A stretch of DNA of 42,957 bases from Algicola sagamiensis DSM 14643. Its GTDB lineage: Bacteria > Pseudomonadota > Gammaproteobacteria > Enterobacterales > Alteromonadaceae. Under the pieces are notes generated by a model. It ran no database searches. It was given only the letters and a program-made list of their open reading frames with translations, and was not told the origin of the DNA. This document shows positions 9,622 to 19,759 of this stretch, piece by piece (position 1 is the stretch's first letter; the number at the start of each line of letters is the position of its first letter). Made by a program: the position numbers and the translations under genes. The stretch lies in assembly GCF_000374485.1 (NCBI RefSeq), contig NZ_KB894509.1, forward strand, positions 1 through 42,957. The letters are read 5' to 3'.

Positions 9622-10422
9622 ATGAATTTGAAAGATAAAGTGATCATTGTCACCGGCGCTTCAGAAGGGATCGGTCGTGCATTTTGTTTGGAAGCGATAA
9701 AAGAAGGTGCAAAAATATCGTTGGCTGCAAGAAATCAGGAACGGCTGCAATCGTTAAAATCGGAGCTGGAGTCTTTAGGTGGTGAAGCAATATGTACTGT
9801 CACAGATGTGACTCGGCAGCAACATTGTCAAAATTTAATCGAATCAACAGTAGAACACTTTGGTCAAATAGATATTCTGGTAAACAATGCGGGTATGACC
9901 ATGTGGTCACTATTCGAAGATATTGAAGATTTATCGATATTTGATGACCTGTACCGGGTCAATGTCATGGGGGCTGTCTGTTGTACTCACTTTGCATTAC
10001 CTTACATAAAGCAAAGGCAGGGGATGATTGTAGCAGTGAGCAGCCTTGCAGGCTTGACGGGCGTTCCGACGCGAAGTGCATATTGTGCAACAAAGCATGC
10101 GATGATAGGGTTCTTTGACGCGCTGAGGATAGAATTAATGGATACTGGTGTGAGTGTTGTGAATATTGCGCCAGATTTTGTACGATCGGAAATTCATAAA
10201 CGTGCTTTGGATGGAAAAGGGGTTGCTTTAGGCGACTCTCCAATGACGGAAGATAAAATTATGACGGCAGAAGAATTTGCTTTCTTCATGGTGGATGCGA
10301 TTCATGAAGAGAAACGACTTGCGATCCCATCTCTTCGCGGTAAATTAGGGCGGATATTAAAAATAATCGCACCTGGTATGGTTGATCGTTTGGCCCGTCA
10401 TGCAATCGAAAACAGGTATTGA
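9622..10422 (+). CDS. Short-chain dehydrogenase/reductase (SDR)
   Basis: This 266-residue classical SDR oxidoreductase has the cofactor motif TGASEGIG near the N terminus, the NNAG motif (about 91-94), and the catalytic Ser/Tyr-x3-Lys set in SSLAGLTG and SAYCATKHA. The Arg in AARNQERL after beta 2 suggests NADP(H) preference, which is inference. The C-terminal tail (GRILKIIAPGMVDRLARHAI) is typical of membrane-associated members acting on lipid-like substrates, but the substrate cannot be read from sequence. The next gene begins 3 bp after its stop, so both are probably one transcript. Confidence 0.85.
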   Translation: MNLKDKVIIVTGASEGIGRAFCLEAIKEGAKISLAARNQERLQSLKSELESLGGEAICTVTDVTRQQHCQNLIESTVEHFGQIDILVNNAGMTMWSLFEDIEDLSIFDDLYRVNVMGAVCCTHFALPYIKQRQGMIVAVSSLAGLTGVPTRSAYCATKHAMIGFFDALRIELMDTGVSVVNIAPDFVRSEIHKRALDGKGVALGDSPMTEDKIMTAEEFAFFMVDAIHEEKRLAIPSLRGKLGRILKIIAPGMVDRLARHAIENRY

Positions 10423-10424
10423 TT

Positions 10425-11351
10425 ATGGCGAAAGTTGTCCCTTCTGTTTCGAGTACAGTCGTTCCGCTGAGTAGCAACAAAACGAATCGTGCCACCGAGC
10501 CGCAACGCCCGGCCAAAACATCTCGGCAGGATGGAAAGGATAAATCGACTGGTTCGATGAAGTCCGCAAATGCCAAAGCAAAATATACCCGCTTGTTTGC
10601 CAACCTCGGCCTCCAAATTGATGCTGTAGAAGATGCCGATGGATTAAGCCTTGATCAACGAGCCCGAAAACGACGTCATGTGATTGCACTGCGTAAGCAA
10701 CGAAATTTAGAAGTTATCCTTGCGCTTGCCATTGAATTTTGCCCACCCCATGTTTCGGAGCAGGATGTTGATCCTGATTGGTTCTATAGCTTTACCGAAA
10801 TGGCGGAGAATATTAGTACCAAAATAATGCAGGAGCTTTGGGGGAAAATCCTTGCAGGAGAAATTACGCAACCGGGGACATTCTCTTATAAATCACTGCA
10901 AATATTGCGAAAAATGACGTTGAAAGAGGCGCAGGCTTTTCAATCTGCTGTTCAATTGAGTTGCCGAACAGATCAGGATAGCGGCTCTCGGATCATCTCG
11001 GGTTTTTATTGCAAACCCTCATTATTGAATATATTTGGGATGAGCCAGCGGGAACTGATCAACCTGAGCAAATATGGTTTGAGCTATCCACAGTTGTTAA
11101 GCCTAATGGATATCGACTTGGTTCATCATGCTGAAATTGAATCCGGCGAAGCCACTCCAGATCAGCCGCTTACTTTGGTCTATGCAGGCAACTACCTTCC
11201 CCTTCAGCCTAAACGTCCAAAAACAGTGATGACCTATTATAAACTCACACAGTCAGGAAATGAGCTTGCAAGGCTGATGTCGGTAACCCCGTCTGGTAGT
11301 TATTTTGATGCACTCAAACAAGCACTAGGGAAGGGGTATCATATTCATTAG
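10425..11351 (+). CDS. Conserved hypothetical protein, TIGR03899-like
   Basis: I chose the ATG at 10425. The frame is also open from a TTG at 10419 that overlaps the SDR stop. The product is about 308 residues and soluble, with a low-complexity basic/serine N terminus of about 55 residues. A conserved body with DWFYSFTEMAENISTKIMQ and LWGKILAGEI motifs follows, then a C-terminal winged-helix-like part (KTVMTYYKLTQSGNELARLM). This resembles the TIGR03899/DUF2806 family of unknown function found in Vibrio and Shewanella relatives. Coupling to the SDR gene suggests co-expression, but no function can be assigned. Confidence 0.65.
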   Translation: MAKVVPSVSSTVVPLSSNKTNRATEPQRPAKTSRQDGKDKSTGSMKSANAKAKYTRLFANLGLQIDAVEDADGLSLDQRARKRRHVIALRKQRNLEVILALAIEFCPPHVSEQDVDPDWFYSFTEMAENISTKIMQELWGKILAGEITQPGTFSYKSLQILRKMTLKEAQAFQSAVQLSCRTDQDSGSRIISGFYCKPSLLNIFGMSQRELINLSKYGLSYPQLLSLMDIDLVHHAEIESGEATPDQPLTLVYAGNYLPLQPKRPKTVMTYYKLTQSGNELARLMSVTPSGSYFDALKQALGKGYHIH

Positions 11352-11445
11352 ATTACATCCGCAGCATAATCAATCAAGATTGAGTATGTATCATATGAAT
11401 CGTGAAAATGCTGACTTAAATGACTAAGCCAGCAGTAAATAATGA

Positions 11446-12207
11446 TTAAAAATGGAAGACGACTCCACCATATAAACCATCCATATTGATATTGACAACC
11501 ACCTTATCAATGTCTTCTAAATCTAAATTGAATCGACGATAGCCCAGGTATCCTGTGATATCGACAGCGGGTGTATCGACGAACTCATAAGCGAGTGCCA
11601 ATGTGTAATCTGAGGCTGTATTATCGCTGATTGTGATGTAATTGCCTTCACCAAAAATGGAGAGTCCAGTTCCCGGAATACCAAATTCAGCGCGCGCATA
11701 GAGCATCGGCAAGAAGCCATCGAATGTTTCTTTACTTTGCTGTGCTGGGCTATCGACGTTTTTTACGGTAATGTCACCATCAACGTATTTCACGCTCATC
11801 CCTAAATCCAAGGAGATAAGGTCATTATCAAATAGCTCGTAATATAAATCTGTATCGAAACCACCAATGTTGGTTTCAGATAGAAGGTTTGAGTTGACCG
11901 CGTAGGTCGTTCCCCCAAATATGAACGTATTGGTCAGTGTTGTTTTCCCTGTATAATCCAGATCTTGATATGTCACGCGGACATTCGGGATCATCGGTAG
12001 TAGATGCTCAATCGCGACATAAAATGAAGCAGGTGTTTCATCCCCAAAATCAAATGTTTGTTGGTTATCTTTGCTGCTACCAAACTTTCCAGTTGGGGAG
12101 ACATCCCAGCCCTCAATACCAATATAAGCACCAAGGATGGTATCCGCAGAGGCCGAAAAGGTCCCTACAGCCAGCATCAAGCCGGGAATAAGCGCGTATT
12201 TAGACAT
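11446..12207 (-). CDS. Outer membrane beta-barrel protein, TIGR04219-like
   Basis: The start is at 12207 (MSKYALIPGLML), with an AAAGGA ribosome-binding site upstream and a clear signal peptide ending ASA at about residue 21. A longer open frame upstream has neither. The mature protein of about 230 residues has alternating amphipathic strands and ends GGVVFHF, with a terminal aromatic as required for BamA-dependent outer membrane insertion. The pattern AYIGIEGWDVSPTG near the N terminus and the overall size fit the TIGR04219 family of outer membrane proteins, whose function is unknown. It lies 55 bp downstream of the Ig-repeat lipoprotein on the same strand, so the two may be co-transcribed. 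Confidence 0.78.
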   Translation of the reverse strand: MSKYALIPGLMLAVGTFSASADTILGAYIGIEGWDVSPTGKFGSSKDNQQTFDFGDETPASFYVAIEHLLPMIPNVRVTYQDLDYTGKTTLTNTFIFGGTTYAVNSNLLSETNIGGFDTDLYYELFDNDLISLDLGMSVKYVDGDITVKNVDSPAQQSKETFDGFLPMLYARAEFGIPGTGLSIFGEGNYITISDNTASDYTLALAYEFVDTPAVDITGYLGYRRFNLDLEDIDKVVVNINMDGLYGGVVFHF

Positions 12208-12262
12208 GGTTTGGATCCTTTTGATATCATTATTTTTACAGGAATAGATCCTACTTGCTGTT

Positions 12263-15200
12263 TTAGGTTCCGTCCATATGTACTGAAATGACAAAATCTT
12301 GCACAATATTACTCGATGGAAACGTTACTCTGACAGTCACCGCACCATTGACGGGGGCTTCGCCTGCAACCGTTGTTGTATTCGTATTGGATAAGGTAAA
12401 GGTCACGCGGTTGCCACCATAAGTATTTGGTTTGTTCGCACCGATCGAATTGGGGATCGTAAACGAAGTGGTGCCACCCAGAGCACCAACATTTGAGCTG
12501 ATCCCAACAGTGGTTCCAGCAGGAAGAATCTGTCCCATTGTTGATGCGGTATCTGCAAGCGCAACACGAAGGGTCACGCTGCGGTCTTCACCCAAGGAGA
12601 TGTCTTCTGTCAACGGATTCTTCGTACTGCCGATACTGAGATTGGCATCTTGATTTGCATCCGGATCATTGGTTCCAAGCACATAAAAACCTTCAAGATA
12701 ACTCGGGTTGCCAGTTTGTGCGGTATTTGTACCAACGACATAAAGAGATATTTCCGCAGATGAAGAAGACAAAATTAATACAAACCCTTTGCGGACGCGA
12801 ATACTCTTTTGAGACGCGCATAGAAGGGGGGCTGTACAATTTGGCCCGTTGAATAATCCATTTGCAGCATCGTAAACCCCATCGCCATCTTCATCCAAAA
12901 CAATATCTTGATTATTTTTGATCCCATCTTCATCCAGATCCAAGAAGGTCTCAGCCATGTCATACCAACCACTGTTTTGATATTGAATATTACCAAAACC
13001 ATTATTGATATTGGCTCCGCTGGGTCCTGCATCAAGTGCACTCCCATCATTACTATCGAAAACACCATTACCATTCGTATCGAAAAAAGTTTCCTGACCA
13101 TCGACATAGGCAAGAATGGTGGCGCGATGATCACCGACGACAGGCTGCGTGCTTGTCCAAGTCACGTTACATGTCCCATTCGTCGTTGTACATTGGGAAG
13201 GGATCTGGCCTGACTCTGCAATAAATTGAACGGTAGTATTATTCGCAACAGGGTTATTGGCACTGTCCGATAGAAATACGGTCATGTTGACGGTTTCTCC
13301 GGGGCGATCCGCGGCTTCTGGATTAATTGTTGCTGGGGAGAAAGTGATGCTGTTTTGGTCAGGTAGCCCTGTATTGATGGACAGCTGACTCGATTGACTC
13401 TGCAAGACAGAATTATCAGGAAGCGTTAAGCTAGCCAACACTGAAAGAGGTGTTGGAACGACACCTGAGTTGACGACTGTTGTGACCAGTCCTTGGGAAT
13501 TCGTTAAGGATGTTGTAGGGCTAAGTACAATACCGCCAACGGTTGTTGAAGCTGTGAAGTTAACCTGTTGGTTAGCCAGAGGATTATTGTTTTTACCTTT
13601 GACTAAGAATGTTAAGGTGGATGTCTCAACCCCACCAGTACCTTTCAAGGTGATACTTTGCGGGGAAGCAGAAACGAATTCGATGGAGCCTGCATCTTCG
13701 CCTGTGATTTGAATATCTTCAGAGGCAAGTAAGTCTACGGTATTGATTGTCACTTTGCCTTCAATTTTATCGAGCTTTCCTGTTGCTCCTCCACAGTTGA
13801 TGTCTTCATAGGTGGCTGTTGCGCTTCCGTTGATCGTGGTGACAGTGGCATCAATGGTTGCTTTACCATCAGAGACACAACCCGATGAAAAGGTAATGGT
13901 GTTGGGGGTTAAGATCCGGATATTATTTTCATCGACAATGACGGCCGTTGCACTGAGTGTACCGCCTGCACTAATGGTTGGGGTACCCGTTTGGGTATCT
14001 GCAAAATCGATTTTCAATTTCCCATCAATAAACTGGTTGTTTGTGTCAAAATGACCAATTTTAACAATACTGGTTACAGGTGGTGCAGCTGTGATCTCAT
14101 AGTTGAATTGACTGGTAAAACTGACCCCATCTTTTGACGCAGTGGCAATCGCAGTTCCTGCGCCCAAATTTGTTAAATCAGAATTGAGCGTCACTTGCGC
14201 TTTGCCCAACGACGTCGTTAAGGCACTGCTCGTGGCGAGTGTACCCAAGCCAGCTGTGAATGTAACGATCGCGTTTTCAATCGGTTGGTCATCTTCATCT
14301 AAGAAAGTTGCCTCTAACTGAACAGATTTACTTGCCTGAAAACGATTGACCAGGACACCGCTTTCCAGCATTGTTAAACTCACTTCTGGGGTAGCAGCAC
14401 TTCCAGGTGAGCTTGCGCCAGAACTCACAAATTCAAGCGTTGTGGTTTGGGTTTCGCCAGTGCTGAGTGTCGTTGTTAATGTCCCAGCCCCCAGTGTACT
14501 GGATGTGCTATCGATACTGACTTGTGCAATACCTTGCGTATCGGTGAGTTTTGAAATGGGGTTGGGTGTTCCGATACTGCTTGAAAATCCAACATTTGCC
14601 CCAACAACAGGTTGCTCATTTTGAGTGACTTTTGCTTGAGCACATACAGTACTTCCTGCGAGAAAACTTGCGGTTGTGACTGCTGCACATTGATCGTCGA
14701 GCAGACTGATGGCGATTGTGGCTGCACCGGAGGGACTGACATCAAGAGCTGCAGTTTGTGTTTCAGTATTGCCAGCAATATCGGTCGTGAGTGTTAAGGT
14801 TGCAACACCTGTATCTGTATTCGCAAATGCGATTGTTGCTGTGGCAATACCTTGGCTATCTGTAAGCGCACTTGGTTTGGATAATGCGCCAAATGTTGTG
14901 GCAAAATTGACGGTTTGGTTTGGAATTACATTGCCAGAAACATCCTTGACCGTGGCTTGAATTGTGACGACTTCTGAATTAAGAATTGCGGTTGTTGCTT
15001 TATTCGCCTGATCAAGTAATGCAATTGTAATGGGTGTCTCCTTACTTTGCACGATACTCAAGGATTTTGAAACGTTTTGAGAACTGCCATCCACAGTAAA
15101 TGTTGCCTGAATGCTTGCCAGTCCAATATTTGCATTCGAAACACTCAACGTTGTTTTCGCAAGCCCTGCAACATCGGATAAAACACTCGATTGGGATAAC

Positions 15201-15745
15201 GTACCAGCTGTTGTTGTCCAATCAACTTGTACCCCTGATAACGGTTGATTTTGTGCATTCTTAAGAACAATTTCCAGTGCAACAGATTCACCGCCTGTGA
15301 CTTGAGTGACAGGATCGCCATTCGTGTTTTTCATTTGCAAAGTTGGGGTGACGACTTCTGTTGATGAGACCTCAACGTTCGTTGTTGCTATTGTATCGGT
15401 TGAACCATCCAGTTGAGAAGTTGCAGTAATGGTTGCAACACCAGCATCAGAAGCGTTAAACGTCAGCTGCACAATTGCTTCACCATTCCCGCCGGTTAAA
15501 GCGGTTGCTGAGGAGAGTGTCCCGAGTGTGGTGGTAAAGCCTACGGATTGATTGGTGAGTGTTGGTGTTGTTTTGGCAGTGACTGTAACGGTGTCATTTG
15601 CGCTGACTTTACTCGCGGTGCTACCGGATGAAGTCGTAGCATTAACGCTTAATCCGGTGGCTCCAGTCGTCGGATTTTTCCCTGAAGAACCATTACAACT
15701 CATGAGCGATAACGCGGTGAATAGAAACAACGTCCATCTGATCAT
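12263..15745 (-). CDS. Large Ig-like repeat lipoprotein (Big_1/invasin-type)
   Basis: The 1160-residue protein has a lipoprotein signal peptide whose lipobox LMSC places the lipidated cysteine at residue 17. A Ser/Thr/Gly linker is followed by about eight bacterial Ig-like repeats of 95-110 residues. Each repeat shows the pattern NQTVNFATTFGALS...ALTDSQGIATATI typical of Big_1 (intimin/invasin) domains. Between about 860 and 960 there are three Asp-rich loops (DTNGNGVFD, DLDEDGIKN, DEDGDGVYD) of the calcium-binding type. No barrel or protease is present. It is probably a surface or periplasmic adhesin-like stalk. Codon and base use match the surrounding chromosome. Its neighbour downstream is a small outer membrane barrel. 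Confidence 0.82.
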   Translation of the reverse strand: MIRWTLFLFTALSLMSCNGSSGKNPTTGATGLSVNATTSSGSTASKVSANDTVTVTAKTTPTLTNQSVGFTTTLGTLSSATALTGGNGEAIVQLTFNASDAGVATITATSQLDGSTDTIATTNVEVSSTEVVTPTLQMKNTNGDPVTQVTGGESVALEIVLKNAQNQPLSGVQVDWTTTAGTLSQSSVLSDVAGLAKTTLSVSNANIGLASIQATFTVDGSSQNVSKSLSIVQSKETPITIALLDQANKATTAILNSEVVTIQATVKDVSGNVIPNQTVNFATTFGALSKPSALTDSQGIATATIAFANTDTGVATLTLTTDIAGNTETQTAALDVSPSGAATIAISLLDDQCAAVTTASFLAGSTVCAQAKVTQNEQPVVGANVGFSSSIGTPNPISKLTDTQGIAQVSIDSTSSTLGAGTLTTTLSTGETQTTTLEFVSSGASSPGSAATPEVSLTMLESGVLVNRFQASKSVQLEATFLDEDDQPIENAIVTFTAGLGTLATSSALTTSLGKAQVTLNSDLTNLGAGTAIATASKDGVSFTSQFNYEITAAPPVTSIVKIGHFDTNNQFIDGKLKIDFADTQTGTPTISAGGTLSATAVIVDENNIRILTPNTITFSSGCVSDGKATIDATVTTINGSATATYEDINCGGATGKLDKIEGKVTINTVDLLASEDIQITGEDAGSIEFVSASPQSITLKGTGGVETSTLTFLVKGKNNNPLANQQVNFTASTTVGGIVLSPTTSLTNSQGLVTTVVNSGVVPTPLSVLASLTLPDNSVLQSQSSQLSINTGLPDQNSITFSPATINPEAADRPGETVNMTVFLSDSANNPVANNTTVQFIAESGQIPSQCTTTNGTCNVTWTSTQPVVGDHRATILAYVDGQETFFDTNGNGVFDSNDGSALDAGPSGANINNGFGNIQYQNSGWYDMAETFLDLDEDGIKNNQDIVLDEDGDGVYDAANGLFNGPNCTAPLLCASQKSIRVRKGFVLILSSSSAEISLYVVGTNTAQTGNPSYLEGFYVLGTNDPDANQDANLSIGSTKNPLTEDISLGEDRSVTLRVALADTASTMGQILPAGTTVGISSNVGALGGTTSFTIPNSIGANKPNTYGGNRVTFTLSNTNTTTVAGEAPVNGAVTVRVTFPSSNIVQDFVISVHMDGT

Positions 15746-15818
15746 TATGTTGCCCCAATGTTGGTTTTCGGGCCTGTTTATCTTTCCTTAATGCTCAAAG
15801 AGAAAAGGACAGACTGGA

Positions 15819-16337
15819 TTATTCTGTTAATTCAGCTTTGAGATATTGGAATAATTCCCGATACGCCTTTGGGGGTTTCTCAAGCTGCTGTTCTTTTTGT
15901 GCCTGTTTGACGAGCTGGCGTAGTTTTTGGCGCTCGAGTTGGTGATACTGCCCAACGATTTCGTTAATCGCCTTATCGCCATCTTTGATGAGCGCGTCGC
16001 GCATTGCTTCCAATTTATGCAACTCTTTATTCGCTGCGTTTTCTTTATTCAGGATCACATTGAGTGCTTGCTGTAGTGGCTCTGGATCCCGTCCACGCAT
16101 CAGCTTGCCAATATATTGAAGTTGTCTTCGATAGCCTTCTGATTTTTTGCGAATTTTTTCAAGCTCATCAAAAGCAGCGGCTAAAATGTCATCCATGGGA
16201 ATGGTTTCGCGCTTGCCTTTGCTGAGCTTACTGATTTCAACGCCAAGCGATTGAAGCTCATGCATTTCTTTTTTTCGTTGAGTTTTACTCTTATATTCTT
16301 CTTCGTGTTCCGATTGAAAATCTTCTGATCCTGTCAT
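15819..16337 (-). CDS. darP: Ribosome-associated protein DarP (YjgA, DUF615)
   Basis: The start at 16337 (MTGSEDF) gives 172 residues, the usual family length. The frame is also open up to an ATG at 16406, giving 195. The protein is highly charged and helical, with the conserved stretches RRQLQYIGKLMR and PLQQALN and the C-terminal KPPKAYRELFQYL. DarP/YjgA binds the large ribosomal subunit and promotes its late assembly around the peptidyl transferase centre. The divergent arrangement with pmbA is the one seen in many gammaproteobacteria, which supports the call. Confidence 0.9.
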   Translation of the reverse strand: MTGSEDFQSEHEEEYKSKTQRKKEMHELQSLGVEISKLSKGKRETIPMDDILAAAFDELEKIRKKSEGYRRQLQYIGKLMRGRDPEPLQQALNVILNKENAANKELHKLEAMRDALIKDGDKAINEIVGQYHQLERQKLRQLVKQAQKEQQLEKPPKAYRELFQYLKAELTE

Positions 16338-16492
16338 AGCGCCATATATCGTTGTAATACTTTCATCTAATCTCACTAGTATACCCAATCCCCGCTCGAT
16401 TTTCACAAAGCGAGCTATTTTTCATTGCGACGCCCGTCGGACTCAGTTGGTATGGTATGCTTAGGCAAACGAAAAAAAGCGATGAACTTGCC

Positions 16493-17839
16493 ATGTCAGA
16501 AAGTTTAAAAAATATTCAAAATGAAATTGATGAGGTAAAAAATGCGGTTGAGCGTGTGCTAAAACTTGCAAAAGATCAGGGGGCAACATCCTGTGAAGCT
16601 GCGATTAGTCGTACACGAGGTTTATCAGTCTCAACACGCCTCAGTGAAGTAGAAACAGTCGAATTTAATCAAGACGGTGCTCTTGGTATCAGCGTGTATC
16701 ACAATAATCGAAAAGGGACTGCATCGACATCTGACTTATCTGAAGATGCGTTGATCCGAACTGTAACAGCCGCAACAAATATCGCAAAATATACATCGGA
16801 AGATGAGTGTACCGGTGTTGCGGATAAAGACATGCTGGAAATGACTCCCAAAGATTTGGATTTGTTTCATCCGGAAGATATTTCACCAGAACAAGCGATC
16901 CGTATCTGTCAGCGAACAGAAGACGCAGCTTTCGCTTATGATAAGCGAATCAAGAATTCTGATGGTGCGAGCCTTTCTTCCCATTATGGTTTCCGCGTGT
17001 ATGGCAATAGCCATGGGCAGATTGTGGGTTATCCAAGCTCTCGACATAGTGTGAGTTGCTCGGTGATTGGTCAAACTGAGAACGACATGCAGCGCGATTA
17101 CGCCTATACCGTTTCTCGTCGCTTTGCAGGTTTAAAGAATGCAGAAGAAGTGGGAATAGAAGCCGCTAAAGAAGTCGTCACTCGAATGGAACCTCGCAAG
17201 ATGGCAACCACCAAAGCACCGGTGATGTTTCGTGCCGATATTTCTAGTGGCTTATTTGGCCATTTAGTTGCTGCAATTAGCGGTGGCAATCTCTATCGCA
17301 AGTCAAGTTTCCTTCTCGACAAATGTGGTGAACAAGTCCTTGCAAACCATATCAACATTCATGAAGAACCACACTTGCAACGTGGTTTAGCGAGTTCACC
17401 ATTCGACTCAGAAGGTGTTCGCACACACCCGCGGAAAATTATTGAATCCGGTCATTTACAAACCTATTTGACCACGTCTTACTCTGCCAGAAAGCTTGGT
17501 TTAGACATGACGGGTCATGCTGGTGGTATTCACAACTGGTTTGTTGATCCGACACTTGGCGGTTTTGAAGCTTGCTTGAAAGAGCTAGGTACCGGCTTAC
17601 TCGTCACGGAACTCATGGGGCAAGGTGTGAATATTGTGACAGGAGATTATTCTCGTGGCGCAGCTGGTTTTTGGGTCGAAAATGGTGAGATCCAATACCC
17701 CGTCAGTGAAATCACGATTGCTGGAAACCTCAATGATATGTTCTTGAATATGGTTGGGGTCGGTGAAGATGTGGATAACCGCGGCTCGATTTGCACAGGT
17801 TCCATATTACTTGAAAGTATGCAGATAGCGGGTAGTTAA
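16493..17839 (+). CDS. pmbA: Metalloprotease subunit PmbA (TldE)
   Basis: The start at 16493 (MSESLKN) gives about 448 residues, close to the E. coli protein. A start at 16457 in the same frame would add 12. The sequence follows PmbA closely throughout, with [48 protein letters not shown] and the block [16 protein letters not shown] (here GDYSRG). With TldD it forms a heterodimeric zinc protease that degrades unfolded peptides and processes substrates such as microcin B17 and CcdA. The TldE subunit lacks the zinc ligands. A perfect stem-loop follows the stop. The presence of a peptide-processing protease gene near a microcin-type locus is probably coincidental, since pmbA is a core gene. Confidence 0.93.
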   Translation: MSESLKNIQNEIDEVKNAVERVLKLAKDQGATSCEAAISRTRGLSVSTRLSEVETVEFNQDGALGISVYHNNRKGTASTSDLSEDALIRTVTAATNIAKYTSEDECTGVADKDMLEMTPKDLDLFHPEDISPEQAIRICQRTEDAAFAYDKRIKNSDGASLSSHYGFRVYGNSHGQIVGYPSSRHSVSCSVIGQTENDMQRDYAYTVSRRFAGLKNAEEVGIEAAKEVVTRMEPRKMATTKAPVMFRADISSGLFGHLVAAISGGNLYRKSSFLLDKCGEQVLANHINIHEEPHLQRGLASSPFDSEGVRTHPRKIIESGHLQTYLTTSYSARKLGLDMTGHAGGIHNWFVDPTLGGFEACLKELGTGLLVTELMGQGVNIVTGDYSRGAAGFWVENGEIQYPVSEITIAGNLNDMFLNMVGVGEDVDNRGSICTGSILLESMQIAGS

Positions 17840-17847
17840 ACGGAATG

Positions 17848-17875
17848 ACTTCAGCTGATGATTATCAGCTGAAGT
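17848..17875. terminator. Stem-loop after pmbA
   Basis: The perfect 12-bp stem ACTTCAGCTGAT / ATCAGCTGAAGT has a 4-nt loop and starts 9 bp after the pmbA stop. Only a weak U-rich stretch follows. It lies between pmbA and the leftward ppx region and probably terminates both directions. Confidence 0.65.
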
Positions 17876-17883
17876 TGTATGAT

Positions 17884-18162
17884 TTATAAATGTAATTTCA
17901 ATCTTGTATGAGAATCGACAAACCCAAGACGATGGTAAAATGAGATAGCTTCGAATACTTTCTCATATGATTGGGGAAGTGGATTCGAATTTTGCGCTCT
18001 TTGCGCGCTCAGAGGGTCATCAGCAAGCATGTCGATCAGCGCTGATAAATCTTGCTTGATTGCTAAACATCTTGTTTCATACAATTCCCTAAAAATTTCA
18101 GTGGATACCTTGTAAATATAAGCGGATACCCATGCGGTTGAGTTGTTCTTTTTCTTGCTCAA
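17884..18162 (-). CDS. Doubtful small open frame overlapping the end of ppx
   Basis: A 92-codon frame starts at a TTG inside the last codons of ppx, overlaps it by 65 bp and runs into the space before the pmbA terminator. Shorter versions start at TTG 18081 or ATG 18030 (44 residues, ending SFYHRLGFVDSHTRLKLHL). The ribosome-binding site is poor for each start, and I recognise no family. It could be a real coupled gene, a decayed gene or chance. It is listed because the 258 bp between the ppx and pmbA stops otherwise hold only the stem-loop. Confidence 0.25.
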   Translation of the reverse strand: MSKKKNNSTAWVSAYIYKVSTEIFRELYETRCLAIKQDLSALIDMLADDPLSAQRAQNSNPLPQSYEKVFEAISFYHRLGFVDSHTRLKLHL

Positions 18163-19612
18163 GTCCTTCCCGAAGAATGGGGTGTGATTCGAGCCAGGAT
18201 TGTGGCATTTTCAAGGTTAATTTTTGTTGTGAATATTGCACTTGAAATTCCGGTAAGATTTCATCTTTTCGTTTTTGATTGAGTAAAATTGCCAGACGCA
18301 AAATACAGATCATGCGATGGACTTGAACCCCATCAAAAATATTAAATAATGGGATCTCTTCTGGTCGGATTTTTTTCTTATAAAAACGAACGAGTGTGGC
18401 AAGTAGCAGCTGTTCTTCCTGATTAAAGCCGGGCAAGTTACTATTTCGAATAATATAGCTGGAGTGGCGATGAACACCAGAAGAATTGATATGTAATCCA
18501 ACTTCATGCAGGATTGCTGCCCATTCCAAAAGTGATTGGAACTCAGGGTTATCTAACTGCCACGCCTGCTTCAGTTGTTCAAAAAGTTGTGCTGTTGTTT
18601 CAAGTACTCGTTTTGCATGAGATGTATCGATATGATAATGCTGGATCAAACTTTCTACTGTTCGTTGACGAATATCATGATGGCGCATGCGCTCTTCCAT
18701 TTCATACATTACACCTTCGCGCAGTGCCACATCAGAATAATTGATTGAATCTATCTCGAACTGTTTGAAGATGGCAATCAGAATGGCGAGTCCGGCACAG
18801 ATCACGGGTTTGCGGTCATCGTTCAGTCCAGGAATGTCCAGATCATCCACATGGCTAGCAGAAATCAACTGTTGTTTAACATTCAGTAGATTCGACATCG
18901 TGAGTCTTTGTGTATTTTCTGCTTCGCAAATGGCTTTAATCGTTCCAGAGGATCCAAAGCAGTCCTCCCAACCTATCGAAAGGAAATGTTGTTGAATGTG
19001 TTCGAGCTTGGTGCCTGCTTCCAATATGGCTGCTTCAAATCTTTTTTTAGTGATTTGTCCGTTTTTAAAAAAAGCTTGGGTAAAGCTAACACAACCCATG
19101 TTTAATGAACTGACAGCAATGGTCTGAAATCCTTGACCTAAGACTAATTCAGTACTTCCGCCACCAATGTCTATCACCAAGCGCTTTTCATCGCCGTGAA
19201 TATGATGGGCGATCCCTTGATAAATCAGTCGCGCTTCTTCCTGGCCGGAGATAACTTCAATCGGAAAAGGAAAGACATCTTTGGCCCTGAGTAGGAATGC
19301 ATCTGCATTGGTAGCAGCACGTAATGTGTACGTTCCAACGACACGGACTTGTGAGGGCGGTAGGTTTGATAGTGTGGTCGAGAATGCTTTGAGGGTTTCT
19401 AAACCTAGCGCCATCGATGATTCGCAAAGAATATTACGTTCATCCAGGCCTAAGGCAAGTTGGACTTTTTGTTTTTCTCGATGAAGAATTTGTATCGTGC
19501 CATTCACCACTCTGGCAAGGATAAGATGAAAACTATTCGACCCTAAATCAACCGCAGCAATCGTATCGTCTTTCCTTTCGATTCGGCTTAATAATTCTTT
19601 TTTAATCAACAT
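18098..19612 (-). CDS. ppx: Exopolyphosphatase / pppGpp phosphohydrolase (Ppx/GppA family)
   Basis: The 504-residue protein has the N-terminal actin-like fold with AAVDLGSNSFHLIL (about 19-32), ISGQEEARLIYQG, the second phosphate loop VIDIGGGSTELVLG and NMGCVSF. A C-terminal HD-like helical half follows (LEWAAILHEVGLHI, HRHSSYIIRNSNLPGF, EEQLLLATLVRFYKKK). The family releases phosphate from polyphosphate and/or converts pppGpp to ppGpp. The roughly 500-residue length and two-half structure match both Ppx and GppA, so the symbol is tentative. No ppk gene is adjacent. The prophage integrase lies 262 bp from its start codon. Confidence 0.85.
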   Translation of the reverse strand: MLIKKELLSRIERKDDTIAAVDLGSNSFHLILARVVNGTIQILHREKQKVQLALGLDERNILCESSMALGLETLKAFSTTLSNLPPSQVRVVGTYTLRAATNADAFLLRAKDVFPFPIEVISGQEEARLIYQGIAHHIHGDEKRLVIDIGGGSTELVLGQGFQTIAVSSLNMGCVSFTQAFFKNGQITKKRFEAAILEAGTKLEHIQQHFLSIGWEDCFGSSGTIKAICEAENTQRLTMSNLLNVKQQLISASHVDDLDIPGLNDDRKPVICAGLAILIAIFKQFEIDSINYSDVALREGVMYEMEERMRHHDIRQRTVESLIQHYHIDTSHAKRVLETTAQLFEQLKQAWQLDNPEFQSLLEWAAILHEVGLHINSSGVHRHSSYIIRNSNLPGFNQEEQLLLATLVRFYKKKIRPEEIPLFNIFDGVQVHRMICILRLAILLNQKRKDEILPEFQVQYSQQKLTLKMPQSWLESHPILREGLEQEKEQLNRMGIRLYLQGIH

Positions 19613-19759
19613 ATTTCAGTGAGTTAGCACGTAGACTTTTTATCGGTATATAGGAATAGCATAGTCGATGCTATCACAACGGTATATTACATCTTAACAA
19701 ACATAGCTAGTAACAATAAAATTTAATTACTATTCATATATTTATATCAATTTTGCTGA

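Noticed and set aside
12400-15800. Many open frames on the plus strand opposite the Ig-repeat lipoprotein
   Set aside because: They are shadows of a long repetitive gene. Their products are low-complexity and lack ribosome-binding sites.
16457-17839. PmbA as a dedicated processing protease for the microcin-type peptides
   Set aside because: pmbA is a core gene in its usual place beside darP, and the leader peptides here match the C39 peptidase of their own exporter.
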